Positions 44,731 through 53,978 of a DNA stretch of 64,000 bases are shown here, in pieces. Within the stretch, counting starts at the first letter, position 1; the number at the start of each line of letters is the position of its first letter. The stretch comes from Dehalococcoides mccartyi. GTDB lineage: Bacteria; Chloroflexota; Dehalococcoidia; UBA2979. The position numbers and the translations under genes are program-made. Where the stretch lies: positions 218,805-282,804 of the forward strand of contig CAMBFG010000002.1 of NCBI GenBank assembly GCA_945865925.1. The letters are read 5' to 3'. The notes below the pieces were generated by a model. That model did no database searches, was not told the origin of the DNA, and saw only the letters and a program-made list of their open reading frames with translations.

Positions 44731-45294
44731 CAAGGGGAAGGGGCGCCGCATCAGTCCGCGTCACAGCGGCAGGCCGGGCGCATCACCCTGCCCGCGCAGG
44801 TCACCTCGCTCGTGCGCGGCGGCGTCGCCCTCTGGTGGCGGGCCGACCACGCCGCCGCCTTCACTCGCGACCGCGTCCTCCTCCACATCCCCACCGCCGG
44901 CGCGGCTCTCCAACTGCACCACATCGTCGCCACCAACCGCGTCCGTCTCACCTCGCCTGCCGGCAACACTGTCGAAGTCAACGCGCCCACATTCGCTGCT
45001 GGCGACGATCTGCTGCTCACCACCGGCTGGACGCGCGACCATCTCAAAGTCGGCGTGGCCGCCGCTGGCAGCGACGTCACCACCGTCCGAGGCGCGCGGA
45101 GCGTCGGACGGTGGGTCGCGAGCGGACGCATGGACCTCGGCTCCACCGGCAGCGCAACGCCCTCGCTCGCCCTCCACGCGGACGGCGCTCTCGGCCCCGC
45201 GTGGTTCTTCGACGGCCCTCCGGGGGTCGAGGTACTGCGCCTGCTCGCCCGCTCGTCGACGCTGCCTCGACTGGTCGTGGGGGACGGCTGGTGA
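44731..45294 (+). pseudogene. LamG/ConA-like lectin-domain fragment
   Basis: The frame from 44731 has LamG-like strands: GRITLPAQVTSLVRGGVALWW, VRLTSPAGNTVEVN, and the end LALHADGALGPAWFF...PPGVEVLRLL. The only standard start (GTG 44812) falls inside the first strand pair, and there is no signal peptide, so the N-terminus seems lost. It could still be a short cytosolic protein of 160 aa from 44812. Homology is judged by eye only. Confidence 0.4.
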
Positions 45295-45308
45295 GCGCGG
45301 CTAAACGG

Positions 45309-45944
45309 CTACGAGGTGCGGCGCAGGTGCTCGATCACTCCGCGCGCGAGCGACCCCGCGCCGCGTTGCGCGACCGTGATCCGCTTGCCAGAGAACTCGC
45401 CGAAGTCGACGAACGGCTGGCTCACTTTGTGGTCGAGGATCGTCCCGCCCCAGATCACGATCACATCCGCCCCCGCCGAGAGTTCTCGTGCGCGCTTCTC
45501 CCCGGTCGGTCGGTCACCCTCCAGCAGTTCGAGGTGGATCGGGCGGCCGCGCAGCGTGTCGCGGATGTACGTCCGGCTCCCCGGCGACCCGCCGAGGATG
45601 AGCAGCCTCGGCCGCCCTGCTGCGACGAGGGCGTCCGCCATCTCGAGCAGTGCGCGCTCCCCTTCGCTGCCCCGGCAGACCTCGCAGAACGGCGCGTCGA
45701 CCTCGATCACCTCGCGCCCACTCGAGGCGAGGACACGTTCGCACGCCGGCGAACCGCACGACCGCGCGATGCGTGTGCGCACGACCTCCTCGACGGCATC
45801 GCGCTTGCTGCGCTGGATGTTCTTCTTCGACGGGTTGGTCAGCGCAGCCGCCTCGAGGTGCTTCCGCGCCCGCCGCTGCGGCGCAAGCGCGACGAACCCG
45901 AGTTCGGCGAGCAGCCCAGCGATGGCGAGGACGTCGTCGGGCAT
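45309..45944 (-). CDS. Hypothetical protein with zinc-ribbon-like Cys and DUF2325-like C-terminus
   Basis: A 211-aa protein. The N-terminal half is basic (NPSKKNIQRSKRDAVEE) and holds two Cys pairs (SCGSPACERV, PFCEVCRGSEG), likely a zinc site. The C-terminal half contains a Rossmann-like alternation: RLLILGGSPGSRTYIRDTL and ADVIVIWGGTILDHKVS, as in DUF2325-like proteins. A GAGGTGA ribosome-binding site precedes ATG 45944. Function unknown; DNA/RNA or metal sensing is a guess. Confidence 0.65.
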   Translation of the reverse strand: MPDDVLAIAGLLAELGFVALAPQRRARKHLEAAALTNPSKKNIQRSKRDAVEEVVRTRIARSCGSPACERVLASSGREVIEVDAPFCEVCRGSEGERALLEMADALVAAGRPRLLILGGSPGSRTYIRDTLRGRPIHLELLEGDRPTGEKRARELSAGADVIVIWGGTILDHKVSQPFVDFGEFSGKRITVAQRGAGSLARGVIEHLRRTS

Positions 45945-46059
45945 CGGTCGTCTTTCACCTCGGCGCTTGCGAAAGCTGATCTTCCCACGGCGGGCCGAGT
46001 CGGGTGTGAACGAAGGTGAGCCGCGCCGATCGCGGACACAGAGACGCCCGAGCGGCCGC

Positions 46060-47034
46060 CTACTTCACTGTCAGTTTGCTGACCATTCCAAGCGCGGCAT
46101 GGGGCACGCCCTTCGCATCCGGCACGAAGCAGATCACGACGTACGTCCCAGCTCGCAGGTCGGTTGTACTCCACGCCTGCCCGCCCGGCGAGAGCGCCCC
46201 CACGCCCCCCCCCCCCGAGACACCCGAGGGCGGCGCGGGCGCGGCGGCCGCGGTCGGGCTCCCGGTCGCTGAGGGTCGCGGTGAGGCGGCAGCGGCGGGG
46301 GTGGTGGCCGCTGGCGGCGGGGTCAGGAGGATCTTCGTGAACGCCTCGTAGGTCAGGGCGTCAGGCACGCGGATCAGGCCGGCGAAGTGTGCCTCCTTGC
46401 CCGTGTTCTTCAGCGCGATGGTCGCCTTCCCGGCGGTCACCTCTGCCGGGAGCTTGAAGGCGTGGTCGGAGGCTTCGATGGCGAGCGTGGCCGTCGGCGC
46501 GGCCTCCTTCGACTTCTCGCCCTTCACCTCGATGGCGCCCACCATCCCCTTCGCGAAGTGGGGGAGCTTGTCCGGCGCCTCCAAGAAGCACAGGAGGATG
46601 TAAGCACCGGCGTTCAAATCGGCGGTCATCGTGCTCTGGGCACCCGCCAGGATCGACCACGCGCCGCCGTTGAACTTCACCCAGTCCGGGATCGGCGCGT
46701 TCGGCGTCGCGAGAATCTTCTGCGCGTCCAGGATCGTCTTGCCCTGGTCGAGGGAGACGAGTTGAAGTTCGTGATCTTCCTTGCCGGCGTTCCGGAAGGT
46801 GATCGTCTGCACGCCCGGGACAGCTTGGCCGTCCACGCTGAAGGCGTAGTCCGTCCCGGTCACCGTCAACGGCTTCGGAGCGACCTGCGCCACGACGGTC
46901 GCACTCGCGGCCTTCGCCGCAGCCGTCGGTGTCGCGGCGGCCGGCTTCAGTTCTTCCTTCTCGCCGCAGGCGGTGATGCCAAGCGTGATAGCGCCAATCG
47001 CAACCATCGCGGTGAGTCGGGGCAGTCGAAGCAT
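46060..47034 (-). CDS. Lipoprotein with two cupredoxin-like repeats
   Basis: A 324-aa lipoprotein. The signal peptide ends with LGITAC (Cys near residue 23). Two repeats follow: about 55-175 (VTGTDYAFSVDGQAVPGVQT, EDHELQLVSLD, AYILLCFLEAPDKLPHFAKGM) and about 190-324 (IEASDHAFKLPAEVTAGK, THAGTYVVICFVPDAKGVPHAALGM-like ending, residues vary). His and Cys residues near the ends suit copper binding, but the Met/Cys ligand set is not complete by eye. The second repeat contains a run of 12 G (12 C on the plus strand, 46205-46216) encoding four Gly. Confidence 0.72.
   Translation of the reverse strand: MLRLPRLTAMVAIGAITLGITACGEKEELKPAAATPTAAAKAASATVVAQVAPKPLTVTGTDYAFSVDGQAVPGVQTITFRNAGKEDHELQLVSLDQGKTILDAQKILATPNAPIPDWVKFNGGAWSILAGAQSTMTADLNAGAYILLCFLEAPDKLPHFAKGMVGAIEVKGEKSKEAAPTATLAIEASDHAFKLPAEVTAGKATIALKNTGKEAHFAGLIRVPDALTYEAFTKILLTPPPAATTPAAAASPRPSATGSPTAAAAPAPPSGVSGGGGVGALSPGGQAWSTTDLRAGTYVVICFVPDAKGVPHAALGMVSKLTVK
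46205..46216. repeat. 12-nt homopolymer C/G tract inside the lipoprotein gene
   Basis: Twelve C in a row on the plus strand, G12 in the coding strand. A change of one base would shift the frame in the last third of the protein and so could act as an on/off switch by slippage. Confidence 0.9.
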
Positions 47035-47183
47035 GGTGGGGGTCCTTCCGAGCGGCGGCATCGTACGCAGGCGTGCGGTACCAGCTAGCACGCGGAAGGT
47101 GTCAGGACCGATGGCGAACGTTGATCGAGGGCACAGGTAGACTCACGGTACACTCCTCCACCGCACCTTCGACCCGAGGCCGC

Positions 47184-48971
47184 ATGCTCCCCCGTCGACT
47201 GACCCGTCCGCTCGTCGCGCTGTCGCTTGGCGTCGCCGCTCTCGGCGCTGCCTGCGTGCTGATGCTCTCGCACCGCGCACCACCCATCGCCGACGATGTC
47301 GCGCCAGCGGTAGTCGCGCACGCCGTCGACGAAGAGCGCATCGAGGTCGTCCCGACCACTTCGATGGCTGCCGCACGAGCCGCCGTCCTCGCAACCGGTG
47401 GACGCGTCGAACTCGAGGCTGGCGGGCGATTGCAGGCGATGGTGCCGCGCTCCGCCCGCGCCACTATCGAGGCGTCGCCCGCCCTCGACATCCTCGCGGC
47501 CGCGACATTCGTGCCACTGCAGATCGCACCCGTGACCGCACCCGCAGCGCAGTTGATGGGCGTGGACCGCTGGCGCTCCGCGGGGTTCACCGGCCATCGC
47601 GTGAAGGTCGCCGTCGTCGACACAGGGTTCGATGGCTACCAGGAGGCGCTCGGCGGCGCGCTGCCTCGGCAAGTGGTGGCGAAATCGTTCCGTGCGGACG
47701 GACGCCTCAGCGGCTCCGATCACGGACGGCGCGCGGCCGAGGTCATCGCCTCGATCGCGCCGAACGCGACGCTGTACCTCGTGAACTTCTCGACGGTGAC
47801 CGAGCTGAGCGCCGTCGTGGACTACCTCGTCGCCGAGCGAGTGGACGTCGTCTCGTTCTCGCTCGGCTACGTCCACAACGGGTACGGCGACGGCACCGGC
47901 GCGGTGAACGAGGCGGTGCGGCGCGGCACCTCGACCGGCCAGGCGTGGGCGGTGGCGGCGGGGAACTGGGCACAACAGCACTGGAGCGGCCCCTACATCG
48001 ACGCGGACCGCGACGGCATCCACGAGTTTGCCACCGGCCGCCCGACGAACACGCACGCCTTTGCCCAGGGCGACCTCATCACGGTCTCGCTGCGCTGGGA
48101 CGAGCCGGCCGGCCAGGCCTGCTCCGACTACGACCTCGAACTCCGTGGCCCGGACGGCGCGCTGATCCGCGCCTCCCGGAATATCCAGACCTGCCATCAG
48201 GATCCGCTGGAGAGCATCCAGGTCCTGGTCACCCAGGCCGGCACCTACAGCGTCCGCATCCCCGGCCCGATCGGCGGCGGTTACGGCCGCCAACTCGACC
48301 TGCTCGTCGTCGGCTCACCCGACCGAGGGTTCCCGCTGGAGCAGAGCGTGGCCGCGGGCTCGCTCGCCGCACCGGCCGACAACGGCAGCGTGATCAGCGT
48401 GGGCGCATTGAGCCAGACGCTGCAGTCAGAGGCGCTCTACTCCTCACGCGGTCCGACGACAGACGGCCGTTTCAAGCCAAATGTCCTGGCGCCCGCAGCG
48501 GGGGCGGTGGGCGGTGTGTTCGCCGGGACGTCAGCAGCAGCGCCCCATGCGGCAGGCGCGCTCGTGCTCCTGCAGGAGGCGTTCCCCCGCGCCGCACGAG
48601 AAGCGCTGACCGGGCTCGTCTTCGGGCGGGCCTTGGGCGTGACAGTCGTGCCGGGCGACTCCGGGGCGCCACGCATAGACCTCGGCACCCTTGCCGGACT
48701 GGAGCCGCTGCTCCCCGCAGGCGCCGAGGCGGCTGCGCTGCTCGGCGTGCGCCCACCGGGACCCGGCATCGCGCTAATGGTGTATCGAGGGCCCCCAGCC
48801 TACCCGCTGCGCTTCGCGCACCTGCTCCTGGACGGTCGCCCTGTACGCGCCGTGTACCAGCTCGATAGGCTCGCACAAGAGTGGCGCGTCTTCGTGACGG
48901 GCGCCCCGTCGTTCGTGAATACCGTCGACCTAATCGGCAACGGCGCGATCGTCCTCGTGAGATTCGAGTAG
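47184..48971 (+). CDS. Secreted subtilisin-like serine protease (S8)
   Basis: A 595-aa peptidase. The N-terminus is a signal peptide (PLVALSLGVAALGAACVLM). The catalytic triad is visible: Asp in VAVVDTGFDG, His in SGSDHGRRAAEV (the usual HGT is HGR here), Asn oxyanion in VAAGNWAQQ, and Ser in FAGTSAAAPHAAG. A PPC-like strand-rich segment lies between His and Ser. Start is ATG 47184; the frame is open upstream to 47073 but lacks a signal peptide there. It would digest proteins outside the cell. Confidence 0.88.
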   Translation: MLPRRLTRPLVALSLGVAALGAACVLMLSHRAPPIADDVAPAVVAHAVDEERIEVVPTTSMAAARAAVLATGGRVELEAGGRLQAMVPRSARATIEASPALDILAAATFVPLQIAPVTAPAAQLMGVDRWRSAGFTGHRVKVAVVDTGFDGYQEALGGALPRQVVAKSFRADGRLSGSDHGRRAAEVIASIAPNATLYLVNFSTVTELSAVVDYLVAERVDVVSFSLGYVHNGYGDGTGAVNEAVRRGTSTGQAWAVAAGNWAQQHWSGPYIDADRDGIHEFATGRPTNTHAFAQGDLITVSLRWDEPAGQACSDYDLELRGPDGALIRASRNIQTCHQDPLESIQVLVTQAGTYSVRIPGPIGGGYGRQLDLLVVGSPDRGFPLEQSVAAGSLAAPADNGSVISVGALSQTLQSEALYSSRGPTTDGRFKPNVLAPAAGAVGGVFAGTSAAAPHAAGALVLLQEAFPRAAREALTGLVFGRALGVTVVPGDSGAPRIDLGTLAGLEPLLPAGAEAAALLGVRPPGPGIALMVYRGPPAYPLRFAHLLLDGRPVRAVYQLDRLAQEWRVFVTGAPSFVNTVDLIGNGAIVLVRFE

Positions 48972-49094
48972 GCCTTGTAGCCTCAGATCGCCACCTCCTT
49001 CTGACAGAGTGTCGGTCGGTTGGCGCTCCGCGAGGCAGACCGGATAATCGAAACAGCGCCAGCACCTCAACGCGTGCGCAGCTGGAGGGTAGCG

Positions 49095-49718
49095 ATGGGC
49101 AAGAACCGACGTCAGGAACGCCTCCGTCAGCGGCGCGAGCAGCCGGCAGCGACGGGGCGGCCGGCGCAGAAAATGGCGCCGGCCTGGCGGTACAACCTCG
49201 ACCAGTGGGGTGGACCGTGGGTGCTGGTCGTTGGCGTCGTCATCATCGCCTTCATCGGATGGATGGCGTGGACCAACCGCCCGAGGACGGTCTCCACCGA
49301 CGAACTACGGGGTGAGGCCGTCACCATAGGGCAGGCGACTCACGTTGCCTCCGCGGCAGAGTTGCAGATCCCGACCGGTGTGCCGCCGGCAGGCGGACCA
49401 CACTTCATTAACCCGCTCCCCAGCGGCGTCTACGACGAGGTGGTCGAGGATGGCCGGGCGATCCACTCGCTGGAGCACGGGCTGATCTGGATCACCTACA
49501 GACCGGACGGGCTATCCGAGTCGCAGTTGAAGGCGGTCAAGGCGATCGTCAACGACAACTCGCGCGATGTCTTGCTCTCACCTCGACCGCTGAACAAGGA
49601 CGCGCTGGTCGTCACGTCATGGGAACGCCGTCAGATCCTGAAGGCGGACGACACGAAGGCGCTCAAGGAGTTCATCACCACGAACCTGAACCGCTCCCCG
49701 GAGCCCGGCGTCCGCTAG
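49095..49718 (+). CDS. DUF3105 membrane protein
   Basis: A 207-aa protein. After a basic start (MGKNRRQERLRQRREQ) there is one TM helix (VLVVGVVIIAFIGWMAWT) and then the DUF3105 domain with PPAGGPHFINPLPSGVYDE and HSLEHGLIWITY. The His/Glu/His set is typical. A GGAGGG ribosome-binding site lies 5 nt before ATG 49095. It is widespread in Actinobacteria and Chloroflexota; its role is unknown. Confidence 0.82.
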   Translation: MGKNRRQERLRQRREQPAATGRPAQKMAPAWRYNLDQWGGPWVLVVGVVIIAFIGWMAWTNRPRTVSTDELRGEAVTIGQATHVASAAELQIPTGVPPAGGPHFINPLPSGVYDEVVEDGRAIHSLEHGLIWITYRPDGLSESQLKAVKAIVNDNSRDVLLSPRPLNKDALVVTSWERRQILKADDTKALKEFITTNLNRSPEPGVR

Positions 49719-49740
49719 GCGTCGCCAGCAGTCTGGACGG

Positions 49741-50082
49741 CTAGGCCGTCACCCAAGGCGGGCGCGGAGCGGACTCGTTACCCCACGCGGAAAACGCCTG
49801 GAGTATGGGGGCCAGCGCGTCGCCCTTCGCAGTGAGGACGTACTCCGCCCGCGGGGGATGCTCCGAGTAGAACCGGCGCTCCACCACGCCCTCGCGCTCC
49901 AGCGACTGGAGGCGTTCCGATAGAACGGACGGCGAGATCCCGCGTAGCGAGACCAGCAGGTCGGCGAACTTCGAGTGGCCCCGCCGTAGATCGCGGATCA
50001 CGAGCAGCGTCCAGCGGTCGCCGAGGACATCGAGCGACCGCGCGATGGGGCAGGCTTGCTGCTGGTCGTACATGCGAGTCAT
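49741..50082 (-). CDS. HxlR-family transcriptional regulator
   Basis: A 113-aa winged-helix regulator of the HxlR type: CPIARSLDVLGDRWTLLVIRD and then LLVSLRGISPSVLSERLQSLE and VVERRFYSEHPPRAEYVLTAKG. A Cys near the N-terminus (QQQACPIA) is the conserved redox/thiol Cys of the family. Start is ATG 50082 (MTRMYDQ); another Met lies three residues later. A short GACGGC-TAG-GCCGTC hairpin covers its stop (49736-49750). The DinB gene stops 80 nt upstream on the same strand, so they may be linked. Confidence 0.85.
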   Translation of the reverse strand: MTRMYDQQQACPIARSLDVLGDRWTLLVIRDLRRGHSKFADLLVSLRGISPSVLSERLQSLEREGVVERRFYSEHPPRAEYVLTAKGDALAPILQAFSAWGNESAPRPPWVTA

Positions 50083-50161
50083 CGATGCCCTCCTCCTGCA
50101 GCTCGAACGCGAGCCCCCCGCATGCTCCCGTTCTGCGTCACCCCCTCTTCGGGGCGCTGAG

Positions 50162-50689
50162 CTAGAAGCTCGGGCCCTGCCGTCCAAGGACGCCCACCGC
50201 GCCGGCGAGGTAACCGAGGTGCGTCGCGGAGTGCGACACGATCTTGCCGAGAATGAAGAGCCTCGTGCGGTCGCCCCACGGATGTCCGTCCGAATGGATC
50301 ACCTGCAGGTAGTCGTCTTCCATCGCCTCAATGCGCGGCTTCACGGCCGCCCAGGCGTCCAGTCCGTACTGCGCCAGCTGGTCCCCCGGAGGGAACCGCA
50401 TCGCCCATGCCTCCTCAGGCGGCATGCACGTACCCTGGCGGGCGCGCGGCAGGTTCCATTTCTCGTCGAGGTGCTGCTGCAGCCAGACCGGCTGGTCACG
50501 CTCGAAGACGAAGTGCACCAGACTGTCGACCGTGCGGAAGATGTGCCACGCGTCCCATGCGATCGAGTTCGACGTCGGATGCAGACGGAAGTGCATCTCG
50601 TCTTCGGTCAGGTTTTCGATGGCTGCCGCCACTTGGCGAATGGAATCCTCCGTGAAGTCGATCTGGTACTGCTGGATGGAGTAGTTCAT
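50162..50689 (-). CDS. DinB-family protein
   Basis: A 175-aa four-helix DinB-superfamily protein. Metal-binding His are in WDAWHIFRTVD and in KIVSHSATHLGYLAG; the family pattern is complete. Such proteins include bacillithiol/mycothiol-dependent enzymes and stress-induced metalloproteins. It shares its strand with the HxlR gene next to it. The start is ATG 50689, just after an AAGG sequence. Confidence 0.8.
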   Translation of the reverse strand: MNYSIQQYQIDFTEDSIRQVAAAIENLTEDEMHFRLHPTSNSIAWDAWHIFRTVDSLVHFVFERDQPVWLQQHLDEKWNLPRARQGTCMPPEEAWAMRFPPGDQLAQYGLDAWAAVKPRIEAMEDDYLQVIHSDGHPWGDRTRLFILGKIVSHSATHLGYLAGAVGVLGRQGPSF

Positions 50690-50846
50690 GACGTAACCTT
50701 GCGCTGCCTGCGCTCGTGGTCAGCTGGGCGTACCGTCCCGGCGCAGCGATAGCGCGCAATCGCAATGTAGCACTCCGGAATCCCGCCGAATCCGCCGCAC
50801 CGCTGGCCGCTATCATGCGCTCGGCCTCAAAGCTGGGAGGGTACCG

Positions 50847-51026
50847 ATGTCCAGCCTGACGCTGCATATCGAAGTCCACGAGGGCAACGGGCCGCATCTG
50901 CTGCTGGTCCAAGACTGCCCTTCTATCCTCGGATTGACTCTGATTCAACAATCTACTGTACATCTCATAGTTGCTGCAGAAAGAACCTGCTGCCCACCAC
51001 CGGCGCTGGGAGGTTCGTGCCCATGA
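50847..51026 (+). pseudogene. Alpha/beta-hydrolase 5' remnant, translationally overlapping the MFS gene
   Basis: The first 21 residues (LHIEVHEGNGPHLLLV) are a typical alpha/beta-hydrolase start, with an intact GGGAGG ribosome-binding site. The expected HG motif is then replaced by unrelated AT-richer sequence from about 50910 to 51000. The resulting 59-codon frame ends in TGA overlapping the MFS ATG (ATGA at 51023). It may still act as a leader ORF for the transporter. Confidence 0.6.
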
Positions 51027-52339
51027 CCACTCCGACCCCGACCGCCATCGCCACCACCCGCCAGCCGAGGTTCTACTACGGCTGGTGGATCGTCCTCGGC
51101 GCGGTGGTGGGCCAATTCGCGGCGATTGGTGCGGGTGGCCAAGTGGCTGGGGTCTTCATGCGGCCGGTGATCGACGAACTCGGCTGGACAGCGGCGCAGT
51201 TCACGATCGGTGGGGCGGCCTCGTTCGGCTTCGGTGGCGTCACGGGCTTCTTCGTCGGGCCGCTGATCGACCGCAAGGGCCCCCGCCCGCTCATGCTCGT
51301 GGGTGCGGTCATGTGCGGCCTCTCGCTCGTCCTCGTCTCCCGCGTGACCGAGGTATGGCAGTTCATCCTGCTGCAGATGCTCGCGGGCGGCTTCGGCTTC
51401 TCGCTCATCGGTCCACTCGTAGTCAACGTGACGCTCTCGAAATGGTTCGTGCTGCGTAGAGGGTGGGCGATCGCGATCGGGTCGATGGGGATCTCGCTCG
51501 CGGGCCTCGTCATGCCCGTGACGATGACGCAGATCGTGGACGCGTGGGGCTGGCGCGACGGCTACGTGTTCATGGGCGTGATGATCTGGGTGCTCGTGAT
51601 CCCGGTCGCGCTCATCATGCGGCGCAGCCCCGAAGACTACGGACTGCTCCCCGATGGCAAGACCGAGCAGGCTGACCCCACTCCCGCCCAGCAGGCACAG
51701 ATGGACGCGCAACGACGTGACTTCGCCAACTCTTACACCCGAGTCGAAGCGCGCAAGACGAAAGCCCTGTGGTTCCTCGTCGTCGCATTCGGCCTGAACC
51801 AGGCTGCCATGTCGGCGATGCTCGTCCATTCGATCCCGTTCGTGACGGACGCCGGGTTCACGCGCAGCCAAGCCTCGATCGGCCTCGCGCTCACGGGTGC
51901 GGCGAACCTCTGCTCGAAGTTCGTGTGGGGGTGGACACTCCAGCGCTTCCCGGTACGACGGCTCTCCGGCTCCGCCTTCGCCTCGTCTGCGATCGGCGTC
52001 GCCGTCATCGTGACCGGAGCACGGGCGGACACGCTCTGGCTGATGTGGACGGGGTTCTTCATCTGGGGCTTCGGCTTCGGCGGCACCATCCCCATCGGCG
52101 AGTTCATCTGGGCGCGCTACTTCGGCCGCCGCTACCTTGGCTCCGTCCGAGGCCTCGCGGTCCCGTTCACGATCCTGTTCGGCTCCCTCGGCCCCATCTC
52201 GATCGCCCTCTACTTCGACGCCACGAGTCGCTACGGGGTGGCCTTCGGCGCCCTCACACTCGTCTACATCGTGGGCGGGCTGCTGATCCTGTCCTCGCGG
52301 GAGCCCCCACCGAAGGTGCCAGCGGCCGTCGCCGCCTGA
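51023..52339 (+). CDS. MFS transporter (OFA oxalate/formate-antiporter-like)
   Basis: A 438-aa, 12-TM major facilitator. It starts with FYYGWWIVLGAVVGQ, as OFA and monocarboxylate-type carriers do, and has the motif A DRKGPRPLM loop between helices 2 and 3, a long cytoplasmic loop (residues about 205-245), and the second half with FIWARYFGRRYLGSVRG. OFA members exchange small carboxylates. An FDH operon is present in the genome, but there is no direct link. Start is ATG 51023 with GGGAGG 9 nt upstream; an upstream GTG is an alternative. Confidence 0.83.
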   Translation: MTTPTPTAIATTRQPRFYYGWWIVLGAVVGQFAAIGAGGQVAGVFMRPVIDELGWTAAQFTIGGAASFGFGGVTGFFVGPLIDRKGPRPLMLVGAVMCGLSLVLVSRVTEVWQFILLQMLAGGFGFSLIGPLVVNVTLSKWFVLRRGWAIAIGSMGISLAGLVMPVTMTQIVDAWGWRDGYVFMGVMIWVLVIPVALIMRRSPEDYGLLPDGKTEQADPTPAQQAQMDAQRRDFANSYTRVEARKTKALWFLVVAFGLNQAAMSAMLVHSIPFVTDAGFTRSQASIGLALTGAANLCSKFVWGWTLQRFPVRRLSGSAFASSAIGVAVIVTGARADTLWLMWTGFFIWGFGFGGTIPIGEFIWARYFGRRYLGSVRGLAVPFTILFGSLGPISIALYFDATSRYGVAFGALTLVYIVGGLLILSSREPPPKVPAAVAA

Positions 52340-52409
52340 GGGCTGGCCCGGGTGCGGGCGGGCCCGTAGAATCCGGACGCTGGAGACGCAGCCGCGCGAG
52401 GAGTGCCCG

Positions 52410-52727
52410 ATGGCCCAGATCGATGTCGCCGACCCGACGCAGATGACCGTGGCTTTCGACGAGTTGTACGTCCTCGAAAGCGGCGGCGTGGACTGCTTCG
52501 TCCTCGACTGGAACGACCAGAAGGCGCTGCCGCCGTACTACATCCACGTGGACGGGCGTCGCTTCGGCTACACCGGTACCACCTACCTCGTGAAGGGCCA
52601 CGGCGCGCAGTTGCCGCAGTGGGTGCAGTCCGAAGAGGCCGCCAACCACCTCACGCTCTTCGTCGAGCGCGACGACCGCCTTCTGGCCTACGTACACGAC
52701 CCGAGTGCCACCGAAGACGATGAGTAG
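52410..52727 (+). CDS. Hypothetical 105-aa protein
   Basis: A small acidic protein with strand-rich sequence (MTVAFDELYVLESGGVDCFVLDWND, HVDGRRFGYTGTTYLVKG, LTLFVERDDRLLAYVHD). No family recognised. A TAGAAT box at 52367 and a GAGGAG ribosome-binding site precede it. It lies between two MFS genes on the same strand and might be a cytosolic partner of one of them. Confidence 0.7.
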   Translation: MAQIDVADPTQMTVAFDELYVLESGGVDCFVLDWNDQKALPPYYIHVDGRRFGYTGTTYLVKGHGAQLPQWVQSEEAANHLTLFVERDDRLLAYVHDPSATEDDE

Positions 52728-52769
52728 GCTCGTCCCGACCGGGCGCGCGCTTCCGATGATGGCGCGCGC

Positions 52770-53978
52770 ATGACCTCGATCCCAACGACTGCCCCTGCTC
52801 CTCCGGCGCCGCCCACCTGGGAACAGGTGCGGCGTCCGTACTTCTTCGCGCTGTTCGCCGTCCACGCCTTCTTCGTCTCGTACTCGATGCAGATCGTGCA
52901 GATCCCGCGCGCCCTCGAAGGGGAACCGGAGTGGGTGGTCGGCTTCGTGGTCGGCGTGTTCGGCATCGCCGGGATGATCACCCGCCCACTCTCTGGCATG
53001 TGGGTCGACCGAGGCGGTAACCGGCAGCGCTGGATCCGCGCGGGCGCGATCGGCGTGGCGATCTCGTTCGTCGGGTACACGCTCGACCTCGGGCCGTGGG
53101 TGATGACGATCTTCCGCTGCATCCACGGCGTGGCGATGGGTGTGTTCACCACCGCGATGCTCGCGATCGTGGGGAATCTGCTGCCGGCGGACCGTCGAGG
53201 CTCTGCCCTCGGCTTCTACCAGGCGGCGAACGCGGCGGCGGCGCTGTACGGCGCCGCGCTCGCGCTCTTCGTGATCGACCGCTTCGGGTTCGCGGCGGGG
53301 TTCCTCATCGCGGGCGGGGCGGCACTGCTCTCGCTCCTCCTCGCCACCGGCACCGGCGACCCAATGGCCCCACCCGTGCGGCCGAAGGGCGGGCCACGTC
53401 GAGGCATCACCGGCCTCATCTCACCGACGGCGCTGCTCCCCGCCCTCGTCTTCCTCTGCGTCACGACGCCGTGGGGCACGATCACAGCGTTCCTCCCGCT
53501 GTTTGCCCTCGAACGCGACCTCGGACACGTCGGGCTGTTCTACACGGCGGCGGGGCTCGCGCAACTGACCGCGAGGATGTCGGCGGGATGGCTCGGCGAC
53601 CGTATCGGGCGAGAGGCTGTGGTCGTCCCGGCCCTCGCCGCCGCGGGCGTGTCACTGATCGTGCTCAGCCAGGTGCAGTCGCCCGTGCTGCTCATCACGT
53701 GCGCGCTCGCCTTCGGCTTCGGACTGGCCGCCACCCAGACCTCGATCGCCGTCATGGTGATCGAGCGCACCCCGCCCGCGATCCTCGGCTCCGGCATGGC
53801 CACGTACACGATGGCGTGGGACGTCGGTCAGGTGCTTGGCGCGATCCTGCTCGGCCTGCTGGTCGATGCCACCTCGTACAGCCTTGTCTTCGCGCTGTCG
53901 GCGCTCTTCCCGGTCGCAGGCATCGTGCTGTTCCTCACGCGAGTGAGTGAGCAGCGTGCGCCGAAGGCCGAGGCCTAG
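52770..53978 (+). CDS. MFS transporter
   Basis: A 402-aa, 12-TM major facilitator. Motif A is MWVDRGGNRQRW after helix 2, and the second copy lies in AGWLGDRIGREA. It begins with FFALFAVHAFFVSYSMQIVQIPRALE. It resembles efflux-type MFS proteins (YfcJ/YhhS-like). The substrate is unknown. Its stop overlaps the convergent acetyltransferase stop in CTAG (53975-53978). Confidence 0.85.
   Translation: MTSIPTTAPAPPAPPTWEQVRRPYFFALFAVHAFFVSYSMQIVQIPRALEGEPEWVVGFVVGVFGIAGMITRPLSGMWVDRGGNRQRWIRAGAIGVAISFVGYTLDLGPWVMTIFRCIHGVAMGVFTTAMLAIVGNLLPADRRGSALGFYQAANAAAALYGAALALFVIDRFGFAAGFLIAGGAALLSLLLATGTGDPMAPPVRPKGGPRRGITGLISPTALLPALVFLCVTTPWGTITAFLPLFALERDLGHVGLFYTAAGLAQLTARMSAGWLGDRIGREAVVVPALAAAGVSLIVLSQVQSPVLLITCALAFGFGLAATQTSIAVMVIERTPPAILGSGMATYTMAWDVGQVLGAILLGLLVDATSYSLVFALSALFPVAGIVLFLTRVSEQRAPKAEA

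Noticed and set aside
44187..46019. A 610-codon plus-strand open frame
   Set aside because: It lies antisense to the MOSC gene and the DUF2325-like gene and has Arg/His/Pro-rich, domain-free sequence.
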